Counted from the first letter of the stretch, positions 41,259 through 51,104 are shown. The stretch: DNA of 64,000 nt from Streptomyces sp. MMBL 11-1 (GCF_028622875.1 NZ_CP117709.1:4157001-4221000), one strand, 5' to 3'. Notes: generated by a model not told the origin, from the letters alone. Program-made: numbers and translations.

Positions 41259-43526
41259 TCACTTTGCCGGTTCCGGCTCCGGCGCGTCCACCTGTTCCGG
41301 CTCGCCCGCCGGATCGGCCGGGGTCTTCACGGACTCCAGGAGGAGCTGGGAGACGTCCACGACCTGGATGGACTCCTTTGCCTGGCCGTCGTTCTTCTTG
41401 CCGTTGACCGAGTCGGTCAGCATGACGAGGCAGAACGGGCAGGCGGTGGAGACGATGTCCGGGTTGAGGGAGAGGGCTTCCTCGACGCGCTCGTTGTTCA
41501 CGCGCTTGCCGATCCGCTCCTCCATCCACATCCGCGCGCCACCGGCGCCACAGCAGAAGCCGCGCTCCTTGTGGCGGTGCATCTCCTCGTTCCGCAGCCC
41601 CGGGACCTTCGCGATGATCTCGCGCGGCGGGGTGTAGATCTTGTTGTGGCGGCCCAGGTAGCACGGGTCGTGGTACGTGATCAGGCCCTCGACCGGGGTC
41701 ACCGGGATCAGCTTGCCCTCGTCGATGAGGTGCTGGAGCAGCTGCGTGTGGTGGATGACCTCGTACTCGCCGCCGAGCTGCGGGTACTCGTTCGCGATGG
41801 TGTTGAAGCAGTGCGGGCAGGTCGCGACGATCTTCTTCGACGACTTGGGCTTCTTCGTCGTCGTGTCTTCATCGTCCTCGCCGTACGCCATGTTCAGCAT
41901 GGCCACGTTCTCCTGGCCGAGCTGCTGGAACAGCGGCTCGTTGCCCAGGCGGCGGGCGGAGTCACCGGTGCACTTCTCGTCGCCGCCCATGATCGCGAAC
42001 TTGACGCCCGCGATGTGCAGCAGCTCCGCGAAGGCCTTCGTGGTCTTCTTGGCCCGGTCCTCCAGGGCGCCCGCGCAGCCGACCCAGTACAGGTAGTCGA
42101 CCTCGGTGAGGTCCTCGACGTCCTTCCCGACGATCGGGACCTCGAAGTCGACCTCCTTGGTCCACTCGACGCGCGCCTTCTTGGCCAGCCCCCAGGGGTT
42201 GCCCTTCTTCTCCAGGTTCTTGAGCATCGTGCCCGCCTCGGACGGGAACGAGGACTCGATCATCACCTGGTAACGGCGCATGTCGACGATGTGGTCGATG
42301 TGCTCGATGTCGACCGGGCACTGCTCGACGCAGGCGCCGCAGGTGGTGCAGGACCAGAGGACGTCCGGGTCGATGACGCCGTTCTCCTCGGCGGTGCCGA
42401 TGAGGGGGCGCTCGGCCTCGGCGAGGGCGGCCGCGGGTACGTCCTTGAGCTGCTCCTCCGTGGCCTTCTCGTTGCCCTCCATGTCCTTGCCGCCGCCGGC
42501 CAGGAGGTAGGGCGCCTTGGCGTGCGCGTGGTCGCGCAGCGACATGATCAGGAGCTTGGGGGAGAGGGGCTTGCCGGTGTTCCAGGCGGGGCACTGGGAC
42601 TGGCAGCGGCCGCACTCGGTGCAGGTGGAGAAGTCGAGGATGCCCTTCCAGGAGAACTGCTCGACCTGGGAGACGCCGAAGACCGCGTCCTCGGCCGGGT
42701 CCTCCCAGTCGATCTCCTTGCCGCCCGACGTCATCGGCTGGAGCGCGCCGAGCGCGACGTCGCCGTCGGCGTTCCGCTTGAACCAGATGTTCGGGAAGCC
42801 GAGGAAACGGTGCCAGGCGACACCCATGTTGGTGTTGAGCGAGACCGTGATCATCCAGATCAGCGAGGTGCCGATCTTGATCATCGCGGTGAAGTAGATG
42901 AGCGTCTGGAGCGTGCTGAGGCTCAGCCCCTTGAAGGCGAGGACCAGCGGGTACGACACGAAGTACGCGGCGTCGTAGCTCTCGACGTGGTGGATCGCGC
43001 CCTCAAGGCCGCGCAGCACCAGGATCGCGAGGCCGATGATCAGGATGATGTACTCGACGAAGTACGCCTGCCAGGCCTTCGAGCCCGCGAAGCGCGACTT
43101 GCGGCCGGCCCGGGAGGGCAGGTTCAGCAGCCGGATCGCCATCAGGGCCACGATGCCGACGACCGTCATCAGGCCGATGAACTCGATGTACATCTCGAAC
43201 GGCAGCCACCCGCCGATGACCGGCAGCACCCAGTCGGCCTGGAAGAGCTGCCCGTACGCCTGGAGCAGCGTGGGCGGCAGTGTCAGGAAGCCGATGGCGA
43301 CGAACCAGTGGGCGAAGCCGACGATCCCCCACCGGTTCATCCGGGTGTGGCCGAGGAACTCCTTGACCAGGGTGATCGTCCGCTGCTTGGGGTCGTCGGT
43401 GCGGCTGCCTGCTGGTACCGGTTGTCCGAGACGGACGAAGCGGTAGATCTGCGCGACGGCTCGGGTGATGAGCGCAACGCCGACGACCGTCAGCACCAGC
43501 GACACAATGATCGCGGCGAGTTGCAT
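41259..43526 (-). CDS. Membrane iron-sulfur oxidoreductase, HdrD/GlpC-like with CCG domains
   Basis: A 755-aa protein. The N-terminal 260 residues have about five to six membrane helices, a NarI/HdrE-like quinone/heme module. Two 4Fe-4S clusters follow (CTECGRCQSQCP and CTTCGACVEQCP). Two CCG domains end the protein (VGCAGALEDRAKK; HDPCYLGRHN with RGFCCGAGGARMW). This is the conserved actinobacterial heterodisulfide-reductase-like protein, thought to link cytosolic thiol or lactate/acyl electron donors with the menaquinone pool. Start ATG 43526 with GAGGAGC upstream. The AT-rich stretch upstream may hold its operator. Confidence 0.88.
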   Translation of the reverse strand: MQLAAIIVSLVLTVVGVALITRAVAQIYRFVRLGQPVPAGSRTDDPKQRTITLVKEFLGHTRMNRWGIVGFAHWFVAIGFLTLPPTLLQAYGQLFQADWVLPVIGGWLPFEMYIEFIGLMTVVGIVALMAIRLLNLPSRAGRKSRFAGSKAWQAYFVEYIILIIGLAILVLRGLEGAIHHVESYDAAYFVSYPLVLAFKGLSLSTLQTLIYFTAMIKIGTSLIWMITVSLNTNMGVAWHRFLGFPNIWFKRNADGDVALGALQPMTSGGKEIDWEDPAEDAVFGVSQVEQFSWKGILDFSTCTECGRCQSQCPAWNTGKPLSPKLLIMSLRDHAHAKAPYLLAGGGKDMEGNEKATEEQLKDVPAAALAEAERPLIGTAEENGVIDPDVLWSCTTCGACVEQCPVDIEHIDHIVDMRRYQVMIESSFPSEAGTMLKNLEKKGNPWGLAKKARVEWTKEVDFEVPIVGKDVEDLTEVDYLYWVGCAGALEDRAKKTTKAFAELLHIAGVKFAIMGGDEKCTGDSARRLGNEPLFQQLGQENVAMLNMAYGEDDEDTTTKKPKSSKKIVATCPHCFNTIANEYPQLGGEYEVIHHTQLLQHLIDEGKLIPVTPVEGLITYHDPCYLGRHNKIYTPPREIIAKVPGLRNEEMHRHKERGFCCGAGGARMWMEERIGKRVNNERVEEALSLNPDIVSTACPFCLVMLTDSVNGKKNDGQAKESIQVVDVSQLLLESVKTPADPAGEPEQVDAPEPEPAK

Positions 43527-43574
43527 TTCGGGGCTCCTCGGGCCTGCGAGAGCGGGGTCCAGTTGCTACTACCC

Positions 43575-43610
43575 ACTACTACTAAGCAGTAACTTAATTA
43601 GTCTGTGCTG
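43575..43610. promoter_or_regulatory. AT-rich upstream region of the iron-sulfur gene
   Basis: An unusually AT-rich stretch for this genome (CTAC repeats, then AGTAACTTAATTAGTCT) 50-85 bp before the start. It is a likely promoter/operator region, with partial symmetry around TTAATTA. No regulator can be named. Confidence 0.35.
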
Positions 43611-43621
43611 ACACTATCCAC

Positions 43622-44383
43622 TTATTCCACCGTGCTGTAGCCGGGGCGTCGGTGATCTGCGTCGCTCAGGTGTGCCTTGGTTCGGCGGGCCCTCCGGAGC
43701 CGCGTCCGCAGGGGGGCGCGTACGGCTTCGGCGAGGATCGCCAGGTCGAGCACTACTCCATGGTGCTCCGCGTAGTGCTGGTCCAGCAGGGCGGGGTCGT
43801 CCCACGGCATGCCGGAGCGGGCGCGCACCTGTGCCAGCCCGGTCAGTCCCGGCCGCAGTTCCTGCCGCCACTGCCGGGCGCCGGGCCGCGCGGCCCGTGG
43901 GTCGCCCGGGGCCAGGGGGGCGGGTCCGACCAGGGAGAGTTCGCCGCGTACGACGTGGGGCAGGCGGGAGCACAGGTCCAGCCGGAGCCTGCGGGTGCGC
44001 AGGGTGCGCAGCTCGAAGACCCGGCCGCCGAGACCGGTCCGGAGCCGGCTGTCCCAGGCGCCGCCCGGAGTGTGGCGCGCGCCCAGGGCGAGGGCCGCGA
44101 CGGCGACGGCGGGGGCGGTAAGGACCAGCAGGACGGTGCCGAGAGCCAGGTCCAGGACCCGTTCGGCCGGTGCGCGGGGGAGGAAGCGGTCCGCGAACCG
44201 TCCGGCCCGGTCGGTGAGGCCGGCCAGGCGTGCAGCGGGGCGCGAGGGGAACTGGCCCCTGACCGTTCCCGCCACTGGCCTGTACGGGTATGGGGACGGG
44301 CGTGAGCGCGGGGGTGGGGGCGGGGTCTTCTGGCTTCTCTGGTTCTTCTTTCGCCGTACGCGCGGCTTCCTCGCGTTCTGCAT
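43622..44383 (-). CDS. Bacterial sugar transferase (polyprenyl-phosphate type), divergent
   Basis: A 253-aa protein. The C-terminal two thirds match the WcaJ/WbaP catalytic domain: one membrane segment (LDLALGTVLLVLTAPAVAVA), PHVVRGELSLVGPAPLAPGD, LRPGLTGLAQVRARSGMPWD, and HHGVVLDLAILAEAVRAPL. The N-terminus is basic and Pro-rich. Such enzymes move a sugar phosphate to undecaprenyl phosphate at the start of exopolysaccharide synthesis. The usual KR..D motif before the helix is altered (ERVLDLALG), so activity is uncertain. The ATG at 44383 is the first in the conserved frame; its ribosome site is weak. Confidence 0.7.
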   Translation of the reverse strand: MQNARKPRVRRKKNQRSQKTPPPPPRSRPSPYPYRPVAGTVRGQFPSRPAARLAGLTDRAGRFADRFLPRAPAERVLDLALGTVLLVLTAPAVAVAALALGARHTPGGAWDSRLRTGLGGRVFELRTLRTRRLRLDLCSRLPHVVRGELSLVGPAPLAPGDPRAARPGARQWRQELRPGLTGLAQVRARSGMPWDDPALLDQHYAEHHGVVLDLAILAEAVRAPLRTRLRRARRTKAHLSDADHRRPGYSTVE

Positions 44384-44602
44384 CGCGCCCGCCCGGGGTT
44401 CGAGGTCCGATGGTGTGACGATCCACGGTGAAACCTGCCGGTCGGTGACGGTTGTGACCGCCTCACGGCATTTTGTGACAGAACGATCCCATGGTGAGAC
44501 CGTGGGTCGGGTGGTGTGTGAGGGGCGTGGCGTGCGCGGGTGCGGCGAGGGGTGCCCAAGGAGGGCGGAAGCGCCTTGGGTGTGTTCTCCGTGTGCACTT
44601 AA

Positions 44603-44623
44603 GTTGAGCGTAAGGGACTCAGG
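44603..44623. promoter_or_regulatory. HAIR operator, distal
   Basis: GTTGAGC-N7-ACTCAGG resembles the HspR inverted repeat CTTGAGT-N7-ACTCAAG (11 of 14 defined bases), with the correct 7-nt spacer, 74 bp before dnaK. Confidence 0.65.
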
Positions 44624-44654
44624 TCTGTTGACTCTGGAGGGGGCGTCGTGCATC

Positions 44655-44675
44655 CTTGAGTCAGATCCGCTCAAG
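44655..44675. promoter_or_regulatory. HAIR operator, proximal
   Basis: CTTGAGT-N7-GCTCAAG matches the HspR-binding HAIR consensus at 13 of 14 positions, 22 bp before dnaK. HspR, encoded at the end of the operon, would repress here with DnaK as co-repressor. Confidence 0.9.
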
Positions 44676-44696
44676 TAGTCAGTTGGAGGAATTGAA

Positions 44697-46550
44697 ATGG
44701 CACGTGCGGTCGGCATCGACCTGGGCACGACTAACTCCGTCGTCAGCGTTCTCGAAGGCGGCGAGCCCACCGTCATCACCAACGCCGAAGGCGCCAGGAC
44801 CACGCCGTCCGTCGTCGCCTTCGCCAAGAACGGCGAGGTGCTCGTCGGCGAGGTCGCGAAGCGCCAGGCGGTCACCAACGTCGACAGGACCATCCGCTCC
44901 GTCAAGCGCCACATGGGCACTGACTGGAAGATCGACCTGGACGGCAAGAGCTTCAACCCGCAGCAGATGAGCGCCTTCATCCTGCAGAAGCTGAAGCGCG
45001 ACGCCGAGTCCTACCTGGGCGAGAAGGTGACCGACGCGGTCATCACCGTCCCGGCGTACTTCAACGACTCCGAGCGTCAGGCGACGAAGGAGGCCGGCGA
45101 GATCGCGGGCCTGAACGTCCTGCGCATCGTCAACGAGCCGACCGCCGCCGCCCTGGCGTACGGCCTCGACAAGGACGACCAGACGATCCTCGTCTTCGAC
45201 CTCGGTGGCGGCACCTTCGACGTGTCCCTCCTGGAGATCGGCGACGGCGTCGTCGAGGTGAAGGCCACCAATGGTGACAACCACCTCGGTGGTGACGACT
45301 GGGACCAGCGCGTCGTCGACTACCTGGTGAAGCAGTTCGCCAACGGGCACGGCGTGGACCTGTCCAAGGACAAGATGGCTCTCCAGCGTCTCCGCGAGGC
45401 CGCGGAGAAGGCGAAGATCGAGCTCTCGTCCTCGACCGAGACCACGATCAACCTGCCCTACATCACGGCGTCCGCCGAGGGCCCGCTGCACCTGGACGAG
45501 AAGCTCACGCGCTCGCAGTTCCAGCAGCTGACCGCGGACCTCCTGGACCGCTGCAAGACCCCGTTCCACAACGTCATCAAGGACGCGGGCATCCAGCTCT
45601 CCGAGATCGACCACGTCGTTCTCGTCGGTGGCTCCACCCGTATGCCCGCCGTCGCCGAGCTCGTCAAGGAGCTGACCGGCGGCCAGGACGCCAACAAGGG
45701 CGTGAACCCGGACGAGGTCGTCGCCATCGGCGCCGTGCTCCAGGCCGGTGTCCTCAAGGGCGAGGTCAAGGACGTCCTGCTCCTCGACGTCACCCCGCTG
45801 TCCCTCGGCATCGAGACCAAGGGAGGGATCATGACCAAGCTCATCGAGCGCAACACCACGATCCCGACCAAGCGCTCCGAGATCTTCACGACGGCCGAGG
45901 ACAACCAGCCGTCCGTGCAGATCCAGGTCTACCAGGGCGAGCGCGAGATCGCGGCGTACAACAAGAAGCTCGGGATGTTCGAGCTGACCGGTCTGCCGCC
46001 GGCCCCGCGTGGTGTCCCGCAGATCGAGGTCGCCTTCGACATCGACGCCAACGGCATCATGCACGTCACGGCCAAGGACCTCGGCACCGGCAAGGAGCAG
46101 AAGATGACCGTCACCGGCGGCTCCTCGCTGCCGAAGGACGAGGTCAACCGGATGCGCGAAGAGGCCGAGAAGTACGCGGAGGAGGACCACGCCCGCCGCG
46201 AGGCCGCCGAGTCGCGCAACCAGGGCGAGCAGCTCGTCTACCAGACGGAGAAGTTCCTCAAGGACAACGAGGAGAAGGTCCCGGCCGACGTGAAGACGGA
46301 GGTGGAGACCGCCGTCGGTGAGCTGAAGGAGAAGCTCAAGGGCGAGGACTCCGCCGAGATCCGCACGGCCACCGAGAAGGTCGCGGCCGTCTCCCAGAAG
46401 CTCGGCCAGGCGATGTACGCCAACGCCCAGGGCGAGGGCGCGACCCCGGGCGCCGACGCCCCGGGCGACGGTCAGGCCAAGGCCGACGACGACGTCGTCG
46501 ACGCCGAGATCGTGGACGACGAGAAGGACACCAAGGGCGGTGCGGCGTGA
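44697..46550 (+). CDS. dnaK: Chaperone protein DnaK (Hsp70)
   Basis: A 617-aa Hsp70. The ATPase domain begins [20 protein letters not shown]. It contains [19 protein letters not shown] and [20 protein letters not shown]. The substrate domain and a charged tail ([18 protein letters not shown]) follow. It is full length for actinobacteria. It binds exposed hydrophobic segments in ATP-driven cycles with DnaJ and GrpE. The ribosome site is GGAGGAATT. Its stop overlaps the grpE start as GTGA. It is controlled by HspR through the upstream HAIR sites. Confidence 0.98.
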   Translation: MARAVGIDLGTTNSVVSVLEGGEPTVITNAEGARTTPSVVAFAKNGEVLVGEVAKRQAVTNVDRTIRSVKRHMGTDWKIDLDGKSFNPQQMSAFILQKLKRDAESYLGEKVTDAVITVPAYFNDSERQATKEAGEIAGLNVLRIVNEPTAAALAYGLDKDDQTILVFDLGGGTFDVSLLEIGDGVVEVKATNGDNHLGGDDWDQRVVDYLVKQFANGHGVDLSKDKMALQRLREAAEKAKIELSSSTETTINLPYITASAEGPLHLDEKLTRSQFQQLTADLLDRCKTPFHNVIKDAGIQLSEIDHVVLVGGSTRMPAVAELVKELTGGQDANKGVNPDEVVAIGAVLQAGVLKGEVKDVLLLDVTPLSLGIETKGGIMTKLIERNTTIPTKRSEIFTTAEDNQPSVQIQVYQGEREIAAYNKKLGMFELTGLPPAPRGVPQIEVAFDIDANGIMHVTAKDLGTGKEQKMTVTGGSSLPKDEVNRMREEAEKYAEEDHARREAAESRNQGEQLVYQTEKFLKDNEEKVPADVKTEVETAVGELKEKLKGEDSAEIRTATEKVAAVSQKLGQAMYANAQGEGATPGADAPGDGQAKADDDVVDAEIVDDEKDTKGGAA

Positions 46551-47197
46551 CCGAGGAGACTCCGGGCTTCGAGGAGAAGTCCGACGTCCCCTCCGGCGCC
46601 GCCCCTGATGACGCCGAGCCGAAGGCTGCCGACTCCTCCGAGGAGGAGACGGCGGCCCCGGCCGGGGACCTCGACCCGACCGTCGGTCTGACCGCACAGC
46701 TGGACCAGGCACGCACCGCGCTCGGTGAGCGCACCGCGGACCTCCAGCGGCTCCAGGCCGAGTACCAGAACTACCGTCGCCGCGTCGAGCGGGACCGGGT
46801 CACGGTCAAGGAGATCGCTGTCGCGAACCTCCTGTCCGAGCTCCTGCCCGTCCTCGACGACGTCGGCCGCGCGCGGGAACACGGCGAGCTGGTCGGCGGC
46901 TTCAAGTCGGTGGCCGAATCGCTGGAGACCACCGTCGCGAAGCTGGGCCTCCAGCAGTTCGGCAAGGAGGGCGAGCCCTTCGACCCGACGATCCACGAGG
47001 CCCTGATGCACAGCTACGCGCCGGACGTCACCGAGACGACCTGCGTGGCGATCCTCCAGCCGGGGTATCGCATCGGCGAGCGCACCATCCGCCCCGCGCG
47101 GGTGGCCGTCGCCGAGCCGCAGCCGGGCGCCACGCCCGCCGCGGCCAAGGAAGAGAAGACAGACGACGAGGAGAGCGGTGGCACCGAGGAGGTCTGA
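46547..47197 (+). CDS. grpE: Nucleotide exchange factor GrpE
   Basis: A 216-aa protein. An acidic N-terminus of about 60 residues precedes the long coiled-coil ([20 protein letters not shown]) and the beta domain ([20 protein letters not shown], then [20 protein letters not shown]). It releases ADP from DnaK. The GTG start lies within the dnaK stop (46547-46550), giving translational coupling and matched amounts. Confidence 0.97.
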   Translation: MTEETPGFEEKSDVPSGAAPDDAEPKAADSSEEETAAPAGDLDPTVGLTAQLDQARTALGERTADLQRLQAEYQNYRRRVERDRVTVKEIAVANLLSELLPVLDDVGRAREHGELVGGFKSVAESLETTVAKLGLQQFGKEGEPFDPTIHEALMHSYAPDVTETTCVAILQPGYRIGERTIRPARVAVAEPQPGATPAAAKEEKTDDEESGGTEEV

Positions 47198-47237
47198 CGG
47201 CAACGCGTCTGACCACCAGGGTGCACACCGACCGGCC

Positions 47238-47272
47238 CGGCGGCCGGCCCACGGGCCGGCCGCTCGGCCGAT
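47238..47272. promoter_or_regulatory. GC-rich hairpin between grpE and dnaJ
   Basis: GGCCGGCC, CACG and GGCCGGCC can pair within the 96-bp gap. It may partly terminate transcription and lower DnaJ relative to DnaK, or it may only be a GC-rich coincidence. Confidence 0.35.
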
Positions 47273-47293
47273 CGTCCGGAAGGAGGGACGTCG

Positions 47294-48484
47294 ATGAGCA
47301 CGAAGGACTTCGTCGAGAAGGACTACTACAAGGTTCTCGGCGTCCCCAAGGACGCCACCGACGCCGAGGTCAAGAAGGCGTACCGGAAGCTCGCCCGCGA
47401 GTTCCACCCGGACGCCAACAAGGGTGACGCCAAGGCGGAGGAGCGCTTCAAGGAGATCTCCGAGGCGAACGACATCCTCGGTGACCCCAAGAAGCGCAAG
47501 GAGTACGACGAGGCGCGCGCCCTCTTCGGCAACGGCGGCTTCCGCGCCGGCCCCGGTGGTGCCGGCGGCAACTTCAACTTCGACCTGGGCGACCTCTTCG
47601 GAGGCGGCGCCCCGGGTGGCGGCGGACAGGGCGGCGGCTTCGGCGGCGGCGGCGGGGGCGGTCTCGGCGACGTCTTCGGCGGGCTGTTCAACCGTGGCGG
47701 CGCGGGCACCCGCGTTCAGCCGCGGCGCGGCCAGGACGTCGAGTCCGAGGTGACGCTCAGCTTCACCGAGGCGGTCGACGGGGCCACGGTCCCGCTGCGG
47801 ATGTCCAGCCAGGCGCCTTGCAAGGCGTGCTCCGGCACCGGCGACAAGAACGGCACCCCCAGGGTCTGCCCGACCTGTGTCGGCACGGGCCAGGTCTCGC
47901 GCGGCAGCGGCGGCGGCTTCTCGCTCACCGACCCCTGTGTGGACTGCAAGGGCCGGGGCCTCATCGCCCAGGACCCCTGCGACGTCTGCAAGGGGAGCGG
48001 CCGGGCGAAGTCGGCGCACACCATGCAGGTGAGGATTCCGGCGGGCGTCACCGACGGCCAGCGGATCCGGCTGCGCGGCAAGGGCGGTGCGGGCGAACGC
48101 GGCGGCCCGGCCGGCGACCTCTACGTCGTCGTCCACGTCGACGCCCACCCGGTCTTCGGCCGCAAGGGCGACAACCTCACGGTCACCGTGCCCGTCACCT
48201 ATCCGGAGGCGACGCTCGGCGGCGAGGTCAAGGTCCCCACGCTCGGCGGCCCCCCGGTCACCCTGAAGCTTCCCGCCGGCACCCCCAACGGGCGTACGAT
48301 GCGCGCCCGGGGCAAGGGCGCGGTGCGCAAGGACGGCACCCGCGGAGACCTGCTGGTCACCGTGGAGGTCGCGGTCCCCAGGGACCTGGGCCAGGAGGCC
48401 CGGGACGCCCTGGAGGCCTATCGGAAGGCGACCGCGGACGAGGACCCGCGGGTGGAACTGTTCCAGGCTGCGAAGGGAGCTTGA
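47294..48484 (+). CDS. dnaJ: Chaperone protein DnaJ (Hsp40)
   Basis: A 396-aa type I J-protein. The J domain has REFHPDANKGD (HPD motif). A long Gly/Phe-rich linker follows (GGGGQGGGFGGGGGGGLG area). The zinc domain has four CxxCxGxG motifs (CKACSGTG, CPTCVGTG, CVDCKGRG, CDVCKGSG), and the C-terminal substrate domains follow. It stimulates the DnaK ATPase and delivers clients. The ribosome site is GGAGGGA. hspR begins 2 nt after its stop. Confidence 0.97.
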   Translation: MSTKDFVEKDYYKVLGVPKDATDAEVKKAYRKLAREFHPDANKGDAKAEERFKEISEANDILGDPKKRKEYDEARALFGNGGFRAGPGGAGGNFNFDLGDLFGGGAPGGGGQGGGFGGGGGGGLGDVFGGLFNRGGAGTRVQPRRGQDVESEVTLSFTEAVDGATVPLRMSSQAPCKACSGTGDKNGTPRVCPTCVGTGQVSRGSGGGFSLTDPCVDCKGRGLIAQDPCDVCKGSGRAKSAHTMQVRIPAGVTDGQRIRLRGKGGAGERGGPAGDLYVVVHVDAHPVFGRKGDNLTVTVPVTYPEATLGGEVKVPTLGGPPVTLKLPAGTPNGRTMRARGKGAVRKDGTRGDLLVTVEVAVPRDLGQEARDALEAYRKATADEDPRVELFQAAKGA

Positions 48485-48485
48485 G

Positions 48486-48938
48486 ATGGACGGCCGTCGA
48501 CGCAATCCGTACCAGCTGACCGATGAGACACCGGTGTACGTGATCTCGATCGCGGCCCAGCTCTCGGGCCTCCATCCGCAGACACTGCGCCAGTACGACC
48601 GTCTCGGCCTGGTCTCCCCGGACCGTACGGCCGGGCGCGGCCGGCGCTACTCGGCCCGCGACATCGAGCTGCTGCGCACCGTGCAGCAGCTGTCGCAGGA
48701 CGAGGGCATCAACCTGGCGGGCATCAAGCGGATCATCGAGCTGGAGAACCAGGTCGCGGCGCTCCAGCAGCGCGTCGCCGAGCTCTCGGCGGCGGTGGAC
48801 GGCGCGGCGGTCGCCATGCGGCAGCGCGAGGCGCAGGTGCACGCCTCGTACCGCCGGGACCTGGTGCCGTACCAGGACATGCAACAGACCAGCGCGCTGG
48901 TGGTCTGGCGTCCGAAGCAGAAGCGGCCGATGGACTGA
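48486..48938 (+). CDS. hspR: Heat-shock repressor HspR (MerR family)
   Basis: A 150-aa protein. A MerR-type winged helix lies at residues 13-75 (VYVISIAAQLSGLHPQTLRQ, YDRLGLVSPDRTAGRGRRYS). A coiled coil (ELENQVAALQQRVAELSAAV) and a short tail follow. It represses its own operon by binding HAIR sequences with DnaK as co-repressor, so free DnaK levels set expression. It is the last gene of the operon, followed by a strong terminator. Confidence 0.95.
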   Translation: MDGRRRNPYQLTDETPVYVISIAAQLSGLHPQTLRQYDRLGLVSPDRTAGRGRRYSARDIELLRTVQQLSQDEGINLAGIKRIIELENQVAALQQRVAELSAAVDGAAVAMRQREAQVHASYRRDLVPYQDMQQTSALVVWRPKQKRPMD

Positions 48939-48961
48939 CCGGCACGGCCGGCGTGAGCCCC

Positions 48962-48996
48962 GGGGCCGGGAGAGCGGATGACGCTCTCCCGGCCCC
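48962..48996 (+). terminator. Terminator of the dnaK operon
   Basis: A 15-bp perfect stem (GGGGCCGGGAGAGCG and its complement) with a 5-nt loop, 24 bp after the hspR stop. Confidence 0.85.
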
Positions 48997-49216
48997 GTCG
49001 TCGTGTGTCCCCCCGGTGCCCGACGTGGCCCGGTCGCCGTACATCCAGTGGCCGAAAATCTCCGGGGTGTTCCGGCGGAATACGGTTGGCACCAAGTAGC
49101 CCGCCGCATGCAGCAAGTTGACAGTGATCACCCCTGGTACGGGCACGTGTCAGTGGCAAGCTTGTGGGCGTCGGCGAGGGAAGCCGGCGAGCCACATGAC
49201 GTACGGGGAGGAACAC

Positions 49217-49486
49217 ATGGGCGTCTGCGCGTTCACCAGGAGGATGGTCGGTACCGGGGGGATGATCCTGGGGCTGGTCGTCGGGGCGGCCGCCGTCCCG
49301 GCCCACGCCAGTGCCGGGACGGGTGTCGTGTCCGGGCACGGCGGGGCGGCCACGCTGCCGTGGGGGGTCTCGCACGCCGTGTCGGAGAGGACCGCCGCGG
49401 TCTCCGGGTTCCTCTGCGGCCTACCGCTGCCGAAGACTCTCGGAGCGGACAGGGGCAAGGTCCAGTGCGTCAACGGCTGGCAGTAG
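49217..49486 (+). CDS. Small secreted protein
   Basis: An 89-aa precursor with a signal peptide (MGVCAFTRRMVGTGGMILGL, cleavage probably after AHA at about residue 31). A 58-residue mature part contains two cysteines (FLCGLPLPKTL and VQCVNGWQ) that could form a disulfide. The ATG at 49217 has GGGGAGGA upstream. No family recognised. Confidence 0.6.
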   Translation: MGVCAFTRRMVGTGGMILGLVVGAAAVPAHASAGTGVVSGHGGAATLPWGVSHAVSERTAAVSGFLCGLPLPKTLGADRGKVQCVNGWQ

Positions 49487-49509
49487 ACGGTCCGGTCGAG
49501 GCCGAGGTC

Positions 49510-49776
49510 GTGGCCGAGGTAGTAGCCGAGGTCGTGGTTGTGGTGGTCCGGGCCGCCGTGCCCGCCGTGCCCGCCGCGCCCGCCGGGACCGCGGTGCTCC
49601 GGCTCCTCGGGATGCTGCCCGCGCACTGGGAGTGCGCCCAGCGCATCGAGGAGGACCGGATCACGGTCCTGGTCCGGGGCGGCGGGCGGCAGGACGTGCG
49701 GGAGCGCTGCGCCGAGGCGCTGAAGGACCGGACGCTGGAGGGCTGGGCGCTGGAGGACGGCCGGCGGGCCCCTTAG
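49510..49776 (+). CDS. Hypothetical small protein
   Basis: An 88-aa frame. The C-terminal 55 residues look like a folded domain (LRLLGMLPAHWECAQRIEED, then ITVLVRGGGRQDVRERCAEA and LEGWALED) and recall short uncharacterised streptomycete proteins. The N-terminus is made by a 12-bp DNA repeat (GCCGAGGTCGTG) and is unusual, so the true start is uncertain. Confidence 0.4.
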   Translation: MAEVVAEVVVVVVRAAVPAVPAAPAGTAVLRLLGMLPAHWECAQRIEEDRITVLVRGGGRQDVRERCAEALKDRTLEGWALEDGRRAP

Positions 49777-49878
49777 GCCGTGTCCGCACAGTCTCGTCCG
49801 GCCCGAGGCCGGACGACGATGCCTTGCGGACGCTTCCCAGGGCGACGGGACGGGCCCTCGCCCGTGTGGTGCCGGGGC

Positions 49879-50871
49879 TCAGATCCAGCCCCTCTCACGG
49901 GCCAGCAGGGCCGCGTGCGGGCGGCTGGTCGCGTTCAGGGTGCGGAGGACGTCAGCGACGTGGCGGCGGTACGTCCGTACCGAGATGTCCAGGTTACGGG
50001 CGCCCGTCTCGTCCTTCGTGACCCGGCACATCTCCTCCATGACACGCTGCTCCATCTCCGAGAGCACGCCCGTCGGCGCGGGATCGGTGTCGATCAGGGC
50101 CGCGAGGTCCGTGGCCCCGGCCCAGATCTTCTCGAACAGGGCCAGGATGTTGGAGACCAGGCCGGCCTGCTGGGTGACCAGTGCGCCGCTCGACGTGTCC
50201 GCCGGGTCCACGGGCACCAGGGCCGTCCGGCGGTCGTAGACGAGGATGCGCTCGGACAGGTCGTCCGCGGCCCGGATCGACGCGCCCTGTGCCCTGAGCT
50301 CGCGGAGGTAGGCGACGGTGGGCGGGTGGTCGAGCGCCTCCCGCAGCACCACGCTGCGGATCCGCACGCCCCGGCGCAGACACCGGGTGTCGAGCGGGCG
50401 CGCGTGCGCGATGTTCTCGGGGGTGAGGGTGGTGTACGGCTCGACGGAGAGGATCTCCTGCCGGGCGAAGAAGGCCAGGTCGTCGATCCGGTCGCGGATG
50501 TGCCGCAGGACTTCGAGCCGCTCCACGCCCTGCGTGGCGAGGGGGCGGGCCTGTTGTTCGGCGGTCAGGTCGGCCACCAGATGCCGGGACCTGGTGACCT
50601 GGTGGAGCTGTTCGTGCAGCTCGCGCAGCCGCATCTCCGTGAGCCGCTCGATCGCGGTCTCCGGATCGGTCGCCGTCGCCGCGCCGTGTTCGTCGGTACG
50701 CAGGAGGCACAGCTCGTCGAGCCGGGCGAGGGCCTTCTCCACGTCCTCGCGCGGGCGGTGGAGGAGGATGTCGATGTCCTCGGTGCTCGTCCCGGGATTG
50801 CGCAGGAAGTACCGATAGACGCGTTCCTCCGTAGCGTCGATACCGAGTATCGACAGACTTCCGTCGTTCAC
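49879..50871 (-). CDS. Regulator with TrmB-like N-terminus and LuxR-type HTH end
   Basis: A 330-aa protein. Residues 1-75 resemble a TrmB/MarR-like winged helix (LGIDATEERVYRYFLRNPGT, DIDILLHRPREDVEKALARL). The middle holds coiled-coil and phospholipase-D-like strands. The last 60 residues are a LuxR-type helix-turn-helix (NLDISVRTYRRHVADVLRTL). Such regulators control RiPP and other metabolite clusters in Streptomyces. The GTG at 50871 has GGGGGCGG just upstream. It is divergent from the small LuxR-type gene and close to the lanthipeptide locus, so cluster control is inferred. Confidence 0.7.
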   Translation of the reverse strand: MNDGSLSILGIDATEERVYRYFLRNPGTSTEDIDILLHRPREDVEKALARLDELCLLRTDEHGAATATDPETAIERLTEMRLRELHEQLHQVTRSRHLVADLTAEQQARPLATQGVERLEVLRHIRDRIDDLAFFARQEILSVEPYTTLTPENIAHARPLDTRCLRRGVRIRSVVLREALDHPPTVAYLRELRAQGASIRAADDLSERILVYDRRTALVPVDPADTSSGALVTQQAGLVSNILALFEKIWAGATDLAALIDTDPAPTGVLSEMEQRVMEEMCRVTKDETGARNLDISVRTYRRHVADVLRTLNATSRPHAALLARERGWI

Positions 50872-51104
50872 CGCTGCCGCCCCCCGCGTGCCGCACAACA
50901 ACTGCCGGCGCGTCGGCATGGGTCAGATGCCGCGCGCCCGTCGAACTGACGGCTGGGGCATGGGTCAGATGCCACGCAGCCGTCGAACTGATGAGGGAAA
51001 GGGTAATCGAAGGGTAAAGGCGCAGGTGGTCCCGGCCGGTCGAGGAACGGACGCGGGACGGACAACAGACGACAACAGTGGATGATCACAACTAGGGGGC
51101 CGCT

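Larger units (their letters stand above)
44384..44696. other. dnaK upstream region
   Basis: 313 bp with the promoter region and two HAIR operators of the chaperone operon, listed separately. Nothing else is recognised. Confidence 0.7.

Noticed and set aside
41571..43592. 673-codon plus-strand frame
   Set aside because: Antisense to the iron-sulfur oxidoreductase, whose cysteine motifs and membrane helices are unmistakable.
44679..46712. 677-codon minus-strand frame
   Set aside because: Antisense to dnaK; Val/Leu/Asp-rich artefact of codon bias.
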